A stretch of 64,000 nt of DNA from Alcanivorax sp. (lineage in GTDB: Bacteria > Pseudomonadota > Gammaproteobacteria > Pseudomonadales > Alcanivoracaceae): the NCBI RefSeq assembly GCF_017794965.1, contig NZ_CP051240.1, positions 3,410,001 to 3,474,000 on the forward strand. The letters are read 5' to 3'. The notes under the pieces were generated by a model. The model searched no databases. It was given only the letters and a program-made list of their open reading frames with translations, and was not told where the DNA came from. Of this stretch, positions 52,728 through 61,030 are shown one piece after another; position 1 is the stretch's first letter; each line of letters starts with the position of its first letter. Made by a program: the position numbers and the translations under genes.

Positions 52728-53285
52728 ATGTTGCCTGCCGCCCTGCATCCTGACCGCCACTGGCGCCCGCTGGAACAGCTGGTGATGCCGCCCGCTATTC
52801 GCGACTGGATGGCTGATCCGAACTCTCTGACCCTGCGCCTCAAGCGTCATGGGCGCTTTCGCGTGGTCCCCGGCTTTCATGCCATGGCCGTGCCACAACG
52901 GGCTGAACGCCAGCTGCTGGGCCTGCCAGACCGCCAGGCTGCCCTGATCCGGGAAGTGACCCTGCTACTGGATGAGACCCCGGTGGTAGCCGCCCGCAGT
53001 ATCCTGCCCGTGGCCAGCCTGCGCGGTGCCAACCGCTCCCTGGGACACATGGGCAGCCGGTCCCTGGGACTGGAGCTCTACAAGCGGCCAATCTGTCAGC
53101 GTGACCAGGTCTGGGCACGCATGGCTTCCCCCGGCCACGGTCATCCGGTGTGCTGGGGTCGACAGTCCCGCTTTATCAAACGGGGCGCGCCCTTGCTGGT
53201 GGCGGAATATTTCCTGCCCGCGCTTTGGGAGAAGGTGGGGAGTCAGTTCAAAGTTGAAAGTTCAAAGTTAAAAAGCGCGGGGTAG
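52728..53285 (+). CDS. ubiC: chorismate lyase (chorismate-pyruvate lyase)
   Basis: The 185-aa protein has REVTLLLDETPVVAARSILP, LGHMGSRSLG and the closing LLVAEYFLPALW, which together identify UbiC. It makes 4-hydroxybenzoate from chorismate, the first step of ubiquinone synthesis. The last 13 residues (QFKVESSKLKSAG) are encoded by the palindromic repeat that runs into the gene, so the original C-terminus and stop have been replaced. ubiA follows. Confidence 0.93.
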   Translation: MLPAALHPDRHWRPLEQLVMPPAIRDWMADPNSLTLRLKRHGRFRVVPGFHAMAVPQRAERQLLGLPDRQAALIREVTLLLDETPVVAARSILPVASLRGANRSLGHMGSRSLGLELYKRPICQRDQVWARMASPGHGHPVCWGRQSRFIKRGAPLLVAEYFLPALWEKVGSQFKVESSKLKSAG

Positions 53286-53422
53286 ACAGTTGCCAAACGG
53301 GCAGGCCCTACCCTCGATTCAAAACCATGGGGCGTTTTCATTCCTGTCGCGCGGCGCAAACGATATTCGTCTGGCACCACAAATCTGTCGCGCGTTTCAA
53401 CTTTGAACTTTCAACTTGCAAC
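53244..53422 (+). repeat. copy 7 (divergent) of the AAAGTTN palindromic element, partly inside ubiC
   Basis: The arms CAGTTCAAAGTTGAAAGTTC / GAACTTTCAACTTGCAACT are kept, but the core is largely different and longer than in other copies. The left arm encodes the end of UbiC. Confidence 0.75.
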
Positions 53423-53473
53423 TCAACCCCTCCCATCCGGACAATACCCCCACGCCCGACAACCGGATGTCCC

Positions 53474-54346
53474 ATGTTTGCCTTCGTTGAACACCGCTAT
53501 CCTGCCCTGTGGCCCTACATTCAGCTGATGCGCCTGGACCGGCCCATCGGTACCCTGCTGCTGCTTTGGCCGACCCTGTGGGCGGTGTGGATTGCCGGCA
53601 ATGGCACCCCGAGCCTGAAGACCATCGTGGTCTTCTTCCTCGGGGTGGTGATCATGCGTGCTGCCGGCTGCGTGATTAATGATTTTGCCGACCGGGATTT
53701 CGACGGGGGCGTGGAGCGCACCAAGGGGCGACCGCTGGCCACCGGTGCCATCAGCAGCAAGCAGGCGCTGGCCCTGTTTGCCGGCCTCGGGCTGATGGCC
53801 TTTGTGCTGGTGCTGTTCCTCAACGAGCTGACCTTCTGGCTGTCCTTCGGGGGCCTGGGGCTTGCGGTCCTCTATCCTTTCACCAAGCGCTTCACTTTCA
53901 TGCCCCAGCTGTTTTTGGGGGCCGCCTTCAGCTGGGCCATTCCCATGGCATTTGCCGCAGAAACCGGTGCCGTGCCGGAAATTGCCTGGCTGCTGTATGT
54001 GGCCAACCTGGTGTGGACGGTGGCCTATGACACCCAGTACGCCATGTGCGATCGGGAAGATGACCTGAAGATGGGCATCAAGAGCACCGCCATCCTGTTT
54101 GGCGACGCCGACCGGCTGATGATCGGCGTGCTTCAGGGGCTGACTCTGCTGGCCCTGATCATGATCGGCCAGCGACTGGAATTTAGCTGGCCCTGGTACG
54201 CCGGCATCGCCGCCATGTCCGCGACCTTTATCTACCAGCACACCCTGATCCGCTACCGCGAACGCTGGCCCAGCTTTCACGCCTTCCTGAATAATCACTG
54301 GAGCGGGGCGTGTGTGTTTGTGGGGCTGTATTTCCAGTACTTCTGA
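53474..54346 (+). CDS. ubiA: 4-hydroxybenzoate polyprenyltransferase
   Basis: The 290-aa integral membrane protein has both Asp-rich motifs: NDFADRDFDGGVERTKGRP and YDTQYAMCDREDD. It attaches the isoprenoid tail to 4-hydroxybenzoate, the product of UbiC. ATG 53474 (MFAFVEHRYPALW) is chosen because the upstream frame runs through the repeat. The stop TGA overlaps the first base of the next palindromic repeat. Confidence 0.95.
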   Translation: MFAFVEHRYPALWPYIQLMRLDRPIGTLLLLWPTLWAVWIAGNGTPSLKTIVVFFLGVVIMRAAGCVINDFADRDFDGGVERTKGRPLATGAISSKQALALFAGLGLMAFVLVLFLNELTFWLSFGGLGLAVLYPFTKRFTFMPQLFLGAAFSWAIPMAFAAETGAVPEIAWLLYVANLVWTVAYDTQYAMCDREDDLKMGIKSTAILFGDADRLMIGVLQGLTLLALIMIGQRLEFSWPWYAGIAAMSATFIYQHTLIRYRERWPSFHAFLNNHWSGACVFVGLYFQYF

Positions 54347-54500
54347 GTTGAAAGTTTAAAGTTCAAAGTTGAAACGCGGACCAGGCCAGCAGGTTTTGCA
54401 TGGCCGTGCCCGCGCTCGACGGTAATGGCGCGGGCACAGAGATTCAGAACGGCAAAACCTGCCTCGCGCCTTTTCAACTTTGAACTTTAAACTTTCAACT
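54346..54500 (+). repeat. copy 8 of the ~155-bp AAAGTTN palindromic element
   Basis: This is the best-preserved copy. The outer AT-rich arms enclose CAGGTTTTGC (54390-54399) / GCAAAACCTG (54452-54461), and inside that GTGCCCGCGC (54406-54415) / GCGCGGGCAC (54428-54437) around a 12-nt loop. Confidence 0.92.
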
Positions 54501-54545
54501 CATCACTGCCTCTCCCGCTTGCATTTCCCCTGAATCCGGCTCAAC

Positions 54546-54563
54546 TTGTCATACGCATGTCAT
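54546..54563 (+). promoter_or_regulatory. Pho box upstream of phoB
   Basis: Two TGTCAT hexamers at 54547-54552 and 54558-54563 are spaced 11 bp apart, as in the PhoB-binding Pho box. They lie about 57 bp before the phoB ATG, consistent with autoregulation under phosphate limitation. Confidence 0.78.
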
Positions 54564-54619
54564 AAAAGAGCAATCTAATAGGTGACCATACCTAGAACGA
54601 CAGGCGAAGGAAGGAAGCC

Positions 54620-55324
54620 ATGTCCCGTAACCGCATTTTGATTGTTGATGACGAGCCAGCTATCCGCGAGATGGTGGCCGTCGCCCTGGAACTGGCAGAT
54701 TTTGATGTGCTGGAGGCGGAAAACGCCCAGCGCGGTCATGAAATCATCGTGGACGAGCGCCCGGATCTGGTACTGCTGGACTGGATGCTGCCCTCGGTCA
54801 CCGGCATCGAACTGGCCCGCCGCCTGAAGCGCGACGAGACCACCAATGAAATCCCCATCATCATGCTCACCGCCAAGAGTGAGGAAGACAACAAGGTGCA
54901 GGGACTGGATGTGGGTGCCGATGACTACATCACCAAGCCCTTTTCCACCCGTGAACTGATCTCCCGCATCAAGGCGGTCATGCGCCGGGCGTCCAGCGTT
55001 GCCGCAGAGAAGGCCATCGAAGTGGAAGGGCTCTGCCTGGACCCGGTCAGCCATCGCATCAGCGCCAATGACGAGCCGGTGGACATGGGCCCCACCGAAT
55101 ACCGTCTTCTGGAGTTCTTCATGAGCCACCAGGAGCGGGCCTATTCCCGCACCCAGTTGCTGGACCAGGTGTGGGGCGCCAACGTCTATGTGGAAGACCG
55201 GACCATTGATGTACATATCCGGCGCCTTCGCAAGGCGCTGGCACCGTTCGGTTTTGACCGCTTTATCCAGACCGTGCGCGGCACCGGCTACCGTTTTTCC
55301 GTGAAGGCCGCAAAAGCCTCCTGA
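54620..55324 (+). CDS. phoB: phosphate-regulon response regulator
   Basis: The 234-aa protein has an N-terminal receiver (acidic pair DDEPA, phospho-acceptor in LLDWMLP, Lys in TAKSEED/ITKPF) and a C-terminal winged-helix DNA-binding domain (RTIDVHIRRLRKAL, VRGTGYRFS). Paired with phoR 63 bp downstream and preceded by a Pho box. GAAGGAAG precedes the ATG. Confidence 0.95.
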   Translation: MSRNRILIVDDEPAIREMVAVALELADFDVLEAENAQRGHEIIVDERPDLVLLDWMLPSVTGIELARRLKRDETTNEIPIIMLTAKSEEDNKVQGLDVGADDYITKPFSTRELISRIKAVMRRASSVAAEKAIEVEGLCLDPVSHRISANDEPVDMGPTEYRLLEFFMSHQERAYSRTQLLDQVWGANVYVEDRTIDVHIRRLRKALAPFGFDRFIQTVRGTGYRFSVKAAKAS

Positions 55325-55387
55325 GCGGAAAAATGTGATAGGGTGCACGCAGTATCGCACCCCTGACCTGGCAAGGGCGACACAGAC

Positions 55388-56698
55388 ATGAAAGCGAGTC
55401 TGGCCAAAGAAGTTAACCGAATTGTCGGGCTGCTTGCCCTGGCCGCCATTGCCGCCATTGCGGTGGGCCATTTCTGGCCCCTGATTGCCGGCATGGTGGG
55501 CTATATCATCTGGAGCACCCGGCAACTGTTCGCCCTGTACAGTTGGCTGGTGCGCGATGACCACACCGAGCCTCCGGACAGCATTGGTCTGTGGGGCGAG
55601 TTCTACACCCGGCTGGAACACCTCTTCCAGAAAGAGCGTCGCGCCCAGGAAAACCTGCAAGGCATCATCCACCGCGCCCAGCAATCCGTGAATGCACTGG
55701 AAGACGTGGTGATCCTCATTGATCAGCATGGTTACCTGGAATACTGGAACGCTGCCGCCGAACGCTACATGGGCTTCAACCCCTCACAGGATCTGGGCCA
55801 GCCCCTGACCAACCTGATCCGTCACCCGCGTTTTACCGATTATCTGCACAGCGGCGATTTCCGCGAAGCGCTGGAGATTCCCTCGCCGGTGGATGACAAC
55901 CGTATCCTGCAATTCCGGGTGACCGAGTTCGGCATTGGCGAACAACTACTGATGGCACGGGATGTGACCCGTCTCCATCATCTGGAACAAATGCGCAAGG
56001 ATTTCGTGGCCAACGTGAGCCATGAGCTGAAAACCCCTCTCACCGTTCTCAAGGGCTATCTGGAAACCCTGCTCGATACCGTACCGGACGAACAGGCACG
56101 CCTGCGCCGCGCATTGACCCAGATGGAAAGCCAGTCCAATCGCATGGAAGCACTGGTCACCGATTTGCTGCTGCTGTCCCGGCTGGAAAATACCGATAGC
56201 GACAATGACAAGCAGGCAGTGGCAGTACACGGCATGCTCAATCGCATGCGCGAGAATGCGCTGGCCATGAGTGCCGACAAGCATCATCAGATCGAACTGG
56301 ATGTACCGGAAGGGGCTCGGCTGGTGGCCAACCCGGCGGAGCTGGAAAGCGCCTTCGGCAACCTGATCACCAATGCAGTGAAGTACACGCCGGACAGCGG
56401 CCGCATTCGCATCCACTGGTGGCAGGATGACAACGGCGCCCACCTGTCGGTCACCGACAACGGGGAAGGCATCGACCCGGCACACATTCCCCGCCTCACC
56501 GAACGCTTCTACCGCCCGGACAACAGCCGCGTGACCCAGACTGGCGGCACCGGGCTGGGGCTCGCCATCGTCAAGCACGTGATGCTCCGCCATGGTGGCA
56601 AGTTGGAGATCAAGAGCCAGCTGGGCCAGGGCAGCACCTTTACCTGCCACTTCCCGGCAGCCAGACTGGTGAGCAAGCCCACAGCGGTGGCGGGTTGA
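55388..56698 (+). CDS. phoR: phosphate-regulon sensor histidine kinase
   Basis: The 436-aa protein has two N-terminal hydrophobic segments (about 12-28 and 31-48), a PAS-like region (LEDVVILIDQHGYLEYWNAAAERYMG), the phospho-acceptor His in VSHELKTPLTVLKG and N/G1/G2 ATP boxes (NLITNAVKYTP, VTDNGEGID, GTGLGLAIVKH). It phosphorylates PhoB. A palindromic repeat begins at its stop codon. Confidence 0.95.
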   Translation: MKASLAKEVNRIVGLLALAAIAAIAVGHFWPLIAGMVGYIIWSTRQLFALYSWLVRDDHTEPPDSIGLWGEFYTRLEHLFQKERRAQENLQGIIHRAQQSVNALEDVVILIDQHGYLEYWNAAAERYMGFNPSQDLGQPLTNLIRHPRFTDYLHSGDFREALEIPSPVDDNRILQFRVTEFGIGEQLLMARDVTRLHHLEQMRKDFVANVSHELKTPLTVLKGYLETLLDTVPDEQARLRRALTQMESQSNRMEALVTDLLLLSRLENTDSDNDKQAVAVHGMLNRMRENALAMSADKHHQIELDVPEGARLVANPAELESAFGNLITNAVKYTPDSGRIRIHWWQDDNGAHLSVTDNGEGIDPAHIPRLTERFYRPDNSRVTQTGGTGLGLAIVKHVMLRHGGKLEIKSQLGQGSTFTCHFPAARLVSKPTAVAG

Positions 56699-56853
56699 GT
56701 TGAAAGTTCAAAGTTCAAAGTTGAAACGCGAACCAGGCCAGCAGGTCTTGCATGGCCGTGCCCGCGCTCGCCGATAATGGCGCGGGCACAGAGATCCAGA
56801 ACGGCAAAACCTGCCTCGCGCCTTTTCAACTTTGAACTTTCAACTTTAAACTG
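56698..56853 (+). repeat. copy 9 of the ~155-bp AAAGTTN palindromic element
   Basis: The layout and core are very close to copy 8. It fills the whole gap between the phoR stop codon and a point 7 bp before the next start codon. Confidence 0.9.
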
Positions 56854-56859
56854 TCTCTC

Positions 56860-57444
56860 ATGAAAAATATCTGTGTGTATTGCGGCTCCAGCTCCGGCAA
56901 GGGTGAGGCCTATCTGTCAGCGGCGGATGCACTGGCGCAAGCGTTGGTGGAGCGGGATCTGGGTCTGGTCTATGGCGGCGCCAGCATTGGCGTCATGGGC
57001 GAGCTGGCCAGAGCCGTGATGCAACGTGGCGGCGAGGTGATTGGCATCATGCCGGAAGCGCTCATGCGGCGGGAAATCGGCTGTGACCACCTGACCGAAT
57101 TACAGGTGGTGGAATCCATGCACGAGCGCAAGGCTGCGATGGCCGCACAGTCCGATGGTTTCATCGCCTTGCCCGGCGGCATGGGCACCCTGGAAGAGCT
57201 GTTTGAGATTCTCACCTGGGGACAACTTGGCTTTCACAACAAGCCGGTAGGGCTGCTCAACGTTGAAGGTTACTTCGACCACCTGATCCGTTTTCTTGAG
57301 CACGCCGTAACACAAGGCTTGCTGCGCCAGCAGCACCGGGAACTGCTAAGGGCTGCTCAGGATCCCGATGTCTTGCTGGATAATTTCCTGAAAGAACCCG
57401 CGCCGCTGCTGGATATCTGGATCGAGAAACAAGACCAGTTGTGA
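56860..57444 (+). CDS. LOG-family (TIGR00730) Rossmann-fold protein
   Basis: The 194-aa protein has YCGSSSG, GGASIGVMG and the signature PGGMGTLEE, the nucleotide and catalytic motifs of cytokinin riboside 5'-monophosphate phosphoribohydrolase-like proteins. It probably cleaves the N-glycosidic bond of nucleoside monophosphates. No Shine-Dalgarno is visible because a palindromic repeat ends 6 bp before the ATG. It may be translated from the phoR transcript or from a promoter within the repeat. Confidence 0.88.
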   Translation: MKNICVYCGSSSGKGEAYLSAADALAQALVERDLGLVYGGASIGVMGELARAVMQRGGEVIGIMPEALMRREIGCDHLTELQVVESMHERKAAMAAQSDGFIALPGGMGTLEELFEILTWGQLGFHNKPVGLLNVEGYFDHLIRFLEHAVTQGLLRQQHRELLRAAQDPDVLLDNFLKEPAPLLDIWIEKQDQL

Positions 57445-57449
57445 AAAAT

Positions 57450-57484
57450 GTCGGACGTCTGACTTCCGACGTCAGACGTCCGAC
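57450..57484. repeat. palindromic heptamer element (GTCxGAC type)
   Basis: Five perfect-period units GTCGGAC, GTCTGAC, TTCCGAC, GTCAGAC, GTCCGAC form a near-palindrome six bases after a stop codon, between convergent genes. Confidence 0.82.
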
Positions 57485-57491
57485 CCTTATT

Positions 57492-58037
57492 TCATCCTTT
57501 CAAGGTTGCATGCCAGCCTTTCAAGGCCTGAAGTTGTTTGGCAATCATGTCACGGGCTTTTTCGTCGGTGAGGTCACCGTTATCATCACACTTCTGGTGA
57601 GCTGCGGACACGAAGACTTCCGGTTTGTTGAGTAGGGGGACATCCAGGCACACCAGCACCTGCCGCAGGTGATACTGACTGCGACTGGTCCCCATGCCAC
57701 CCATGGAGGCGCCCATGATTGCGGCAGGCTTGCCGGCAAACACGCTCCCCTCGACCCGTGACAGCCAGTCAATGGCATTCTTCAACACACCGGGGATGGA
57801 ATAATTGTATTCCGGAGTCGCAAAGAGCAGGGCGTCCGCATTTTGCACTTGCCGGGCAAGCCGTTCCACCGCCTCAGGTTTGCTGTCACCATCGTCATCG
57901 CCGTTATATAACGGAATGGCAGAGATATCGGCCTGCTCAATCAACATGCCCGACGGCGCCAGCTCAGCGGCTGCACGGACCAGTCCTGAATTGAACGACC
58001 CCTGTCGTAACGACCCTGAAAATGCCAATACATTCAT
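57492..58037 (-). CDS. NADPH-dependent FMN reductase (ChrR-like)
   Basis: The 181-aa flavodoxin-fold protein has the FMN phosphate-binding FSGSLRQGSFN and the family motif PEYNYSIPGVLKNAIDWLSR. It reduces quinones, chromate or other electrophiles with NAD(P)H, and the specific substrate is unknown. GGAGGCAAGAC precedes the ATG. It is convergent with the LOG-family gene. Confidence 0.88.
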   Translation of the reverse strand: MNVLAFSGSLRQGSFNSGLVRAAAELAPSGMLIEQADISAIPLYNGDDDGDSKPEAVERLARQVQNADALLFATPEYNYSIPGVLKNAIDWLSRVEGSVFAGKPAAIMGASMGGMGTSRSQYHLRQVLVCLDVPLLNKPEVFVSAAHQKCDDNGDLTDEKARDMIAKQLQALKGWHATLKG

Positions 58038-58709
58038 GTCTTGCCTCCCTGTCTGTTATTCGGTGCTCTCGCCCGGCATGCCATCAGACTACACCAGGAT
58101 TATGTTTCAATGCGCATGCTTTACCCGCTGCTGTTTTTGCCTCATCGCGGATTAGCGGGAACCAGGACCTTCCCGTAGGAGCATCGCTCGCGGCGCGATT
58201 CCAGACCAGAATCAAAACGTTAACACCACAGAGTTCACAGAGACCACGGAGGAAACCCATTGTTCTATCTCTAAGATCTCTGGGACCTCTATGGTAAAAC
58301 TGGCTTTGCTGCTTGTGTGGGAAGTTCAGCTTGCTGAACGAATGCAGATGCAGACCAGGGCATGCAATCAGAACCTTCGTTCAGCAAGCTGAATCTCCCA
58401 CCAGACATCGATTTCACCCAAGGCCTGGTAAACTGCTTGAATCAACCGCCCCGAGCTCAGCGAAGGAACACCTGACAAGGCGCCCCCCCCCGGGTGAGCG
58501 GAGCGAATAACCGACGTTCCTGCGAGACAGGCCTTGTGTAAAGCCTTCCCTCAGATCCGCGATGAACCGTTTTTTTGCAAAGCGGCCGAGATATTTTACC
58601 TGTAACTACTGACAGCGACTCGCACCCGTGCTTATCTGTAAGCCATTAGGAAAAACGATACGCGCTTACATTTCCGGTATCGTAAAGACCCCAATAAGGA
58701 GTTTATGTC
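58038..58709. other. 670-bp intergenic region with several repeat types
   Basis: No gene is supported here. It holds a REP-like GTAGGAGCATCGCTCGCGGCGCG unit (58174-58197), a period-9 CACAGAGTT, CACAGAGAC run at about 58222-58255 with its partner at about 58278-58300, and an inverted GGGAAGTTCAGCTTGCTGAAC / GTTCAGCAAGCTGAATCTCCC pair (58318-58399) that matches 15333-15348. The last 100 bases before yqaE probably hold its promoter. Confidence 0.6.
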
Positions 58710-58868
58710 ATGGATCTGTTACGCATTCTTATTGCCATCCTGCTACCCCCGCTGGGCGTGTTTCTCCAGGAAGGGCTGGGCAAGCATTTCTGGATCAACA
58801 TCGTCCTGACCCTGTTTGGCTATCTGCCCGGCATCGTGCATGCGGTGTGGGTGATTGCCTCACGCTAG
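58710..58868 (+). CDS. YqaE/Pmp3-family small membrane protein
   Basis: The 52-aa protein starts MDLLRILIAILLPPLGVFLQ, has the family's double-span pattern with PPLGVFLQEGLG and LFGYLPGIVHAVWVI, and is of usual length. AAGGAG lies nine bases before the ATG. These proteolipids are often induced by salt or membrane stress. It is monocistronic. Confidence 0.92.
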   Translation: MDLLRILIAILLPPLGVFLQEGLGKHFWINIVLTLFGYLPGIVHAVWVIASR

Positions 58869-58910
58869 CCAAAACCCTCCCCCCACAGCAACCCGGATTG
58901 CCTTGGAGGA

Positions 58911-58995
58911 TATCGAGTTTCGAGAAGCGAGTTACGAAAGGCAAAAACCCTGGATTCAGATTGTCAGGTTTTCGAAACTCGTTGCTCGCTTCCCG
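58911..58995. repeat. inverted heptamer element (CGAGTTT type)
   Basis: The left arm is CGAGTTT, CGAGAAG, CGAGTTA, CGAAAGG. The right arm is TCGAAAC, TCGTTGC, TCGCTTC. It follows yqaE and faces the pirin gene. The same unit type is at 15470-15497 and 41864-41891. Confidence 0.75.
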
Positions 58996-59038
58996 CCCCG
59001 TTTTCCGGTAAGTCATACCGCTGTTTACGGCCCGGGGT

Positions 59039-59899
59039 TTACAGCTGCGACGGTTCTGCCGTCAATGTGCCGTCGCGATAATCACTCAGGGCCTGATTGA
59101 TTTCTTCCTGGGTGTTCATCACGAACGGGCCGTATTGGGCAATCGGTTCGCCCAGCGGCTTACCCGCCAGCAGCAGTAATCGGGCACCTTTTTTCCCAGC
59201 CTGCACAGTGACCGAATTACCGTCGGTGAGTGTCGCCAGGTGATCACAGGATAGCGTTTCACCCGCGACCAGCAGGTCGCCTTCGAACACGTACAGGAAA
59301 CTGCCATAGCCTGACTTGATCGGTACCGCCAGACTTTCGTCAGGCCGCAACACCACATCCAGATACAGCGGATCCGTTACCCCGCCTTTCACCGGTGCCA
59401 CCAGCACCTCATCAGCCAGGCTCACTTCCCCGGCAATAATCTTCACCTGACCACCGCTGGGAAGATCCAGGCGTGGCATCTCTGTATCGGCAATGTCACG
59501 GTAACTGGCCGGCTTCATCTTCTCTGCCGCTGGCAGGTTGATCCAAAGCTGGAAGCCCCGTAACAGACCGTCCTGCTGTTGCGGCATTTCTTCGTGAATG
59601 ATGCCGCGCCCGGCGGTCATCCACTGGACACCACCCTGCTTGAGATCACCTTCATTGCCCAGGTGATCACGGTGGCGCATGTGGCCTTCCACCAGATAGG
59701 TGACCGTTTCAAAACCGCGATGGGGATGCGGCGGAAAACCGGCAATGTAGTCATCCGGATTGTCCGAGGAAAAGGCGTCCAGCATCAGGAACGGATCCAG
59801 GCGCACCATCGGGTTATACCCCAGCGCACGCTTGAGACGAACGCCCGCGCCATCGGATGTATCCAGAGCACGAATTGTGTTGAGAATAGTGCGTTCCAT
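59039..59899 (-). CDS. pirin family protein
   Basis: The 286-aa bicupin starts MERTILNTIRAL and has the metal-site motif FPPHPHRGFETVTYLVEG with DHLGN, WMTAGRGIIHEEMP and GFQLWINLP, hallmarks of pirins. Some members oxidise quercetin; others are regulatory. Its role here is unknown. AGGAGGTTCCC precedes the ATG. Confidence 0.93.
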   Translation of the reverse strand: MERTILNTIRALDTSDGAGVRLKRALGYNPMVRLDPFLMLDAFSSDNPDDYIAGFPPHPHRGFETVTYLVEGHMRHRDHLGNEGDLKQGGVQWMTAGRGIIHEEMPQQQDGLLRGFQLWINLPAAEKMKPASYRDIADTEMPRLDLPSGGQVKIIAGEVSLADEVLVAPVKGGVTDPLYLDVVLRPDESLAVPIKSGYGSFLYVFEGDLLVAGETLSCDHLATLTDGNSVTVQAGKKGARLLLLAGKPLGEPIAQYGPFVMNTQEEINQALSDYRDGTLTAEPSQL

Positions 59900-59916
59900 G
59901 GGAACCTCCTGTGGAA

Positions 59917-59997
59917 AGAAGCTGTTAGCTATGAGCTATCAGCTTCGAGTTAGAATCAAAATCTTTTCCTCATAGCTGATAGCTCACAGCTGATCAC
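59917..59997. repeat. inverted heptamer element (GCTATGA type)
   Basis: The left arm is GCTGTTA, GCTATGA, GCTATCA, GCTTCGA. The right arm is ATAGCTG, ATAGCTC, ACAGCTG. The right arm contains the stop codon and last codons of the next - strand gene. Confidence 0.78.
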
Positions 59998-60991
59998 TGA
60001 TCTTTCTCTCCCCCAATCGCTCGCGGTCGTGAGGTGTATCCCAGTCCAGCTGCGGGCCGGTGGAGATGATTCCGTGGGGATTCACCGTCGGGTGGCTGCA
60101 GAAATAGTGATGTCGGATGTGTGCCAGGTTCACGGTTTCTGCTACCCCGGGTAGCTGGTAAATATCCTTCAGATACCCCTGCAGGTTCGGGTAATCACTG
60201 ATCCGTTTGCGATCACATTTGAAGTGCGTGACATACACCGGATCGAATCGCACCAGTGTTGTCCATAAACGGATGTCGGCTTCGGTGAGCGTGTTACCTA
60301 CCAGGTAACGCTGTTCACCAAGACGCTTTTCCAGATATTCCAGCCGCGCAAACAGTGTCGTTACCGCTTCGTCATAGGCTTCCTGACTGGTGGCAAAACC
60401 ACTCTTGTACACTCCGTTGTTCACGTCGTGATACACCGGCTCGTTGATGGAATCGATTTCTGCCTTCAGCGCATCGGGATAATAGTTGCCCGGTGTTGCG
60501 CCCAGTGCATCAAAGCTGGTGTTGAGCATGCGGATGATTTCTGCCGATTCGTTGCTGACAATGGTTTCCCGTTGCTTGTCCCACAACACAGGCACGGTTA
60601 CCCGGCCGCTGTAGTTGTCATCCGCTTTCAGATACAACTCATAGAGTTTTTCAAAACCGTACAGGTCATCACCGGTGGCACCGTCAAAGTCGTCACGCAG
60701 TTCCCAGCCGTTTTCCAGCATGTGCGGATGCACCACGGACACACCGATATGCTCCTGCAACCCTTTCAGTGCCCGCACGATCAGAGTGCGGTGTGCCCAG
60801 GGGCAGGCATAGGACACATACAGATGGTAGCGCCCACTTTCGGCAGCAAAGCCATCGTCACCACTGGGGCCAGCCGCACCATCCGCAGTGACCCAGTTAC
60901 GAAACTGGCTTTCGGAGCGCTTGAAGCGCCCTCCGGTGCTTTTGGTGTCGTACCACTTGTCCTGCCATTTGCCGTCGACTAACAGTCCCAT
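59984..60991 (-). CDS. yqjG: glutathionyl-hydroquinone reductase
   Basis: The 335-aa protein has the catalytic YACPWAHRTLIVRALKGL motif in an N-terminal thioredoxin-like domain and an all-helical GST C-terminal domain (ADIRLWTTLVRFDPVYVTHFKC). This xi-class GST reduces glutathionyl-hydroquinones. The terminal Asp-Gln-Leu-stop codons lie in a heptamer repeat. AGGAGACATC precedes the ATG. Confidence 0.92.
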   Translation of the reverse strand: MGLLVDGKWQDKWYDTKSTGGRFKRSESQFRNWVTADGAAGPSGDDGFAAESGRYHLYVSYACPWAHRTLIVRALKGLQEHIGVSVVHPHMLENGWELRDDFDGATGDDLYGFEKLYELYLKADDNYSGRVTVPVLWDKQRETIVSNESAEIIRMLNTSFDALGATPGNYYPDALKAEIDSINEPVYHDVNNGVYKSGFATSQEAYDEAVTTLFARLEYLEKRLGEQRYLVGNTLTEADIRLWTTLVRFDPVYVTHFKCDRKRISDYPNLQGYLKDIYQLPGVAETVNLAHIRHHYFCSHPTVNPHGIISTGPQLDWDTPHDRERLGERKISDQL

Positions 60992-61030
60992 GATGTCTCC
61001 TGATCTTTGTAGCGGGATTCAGCGTGGTTG

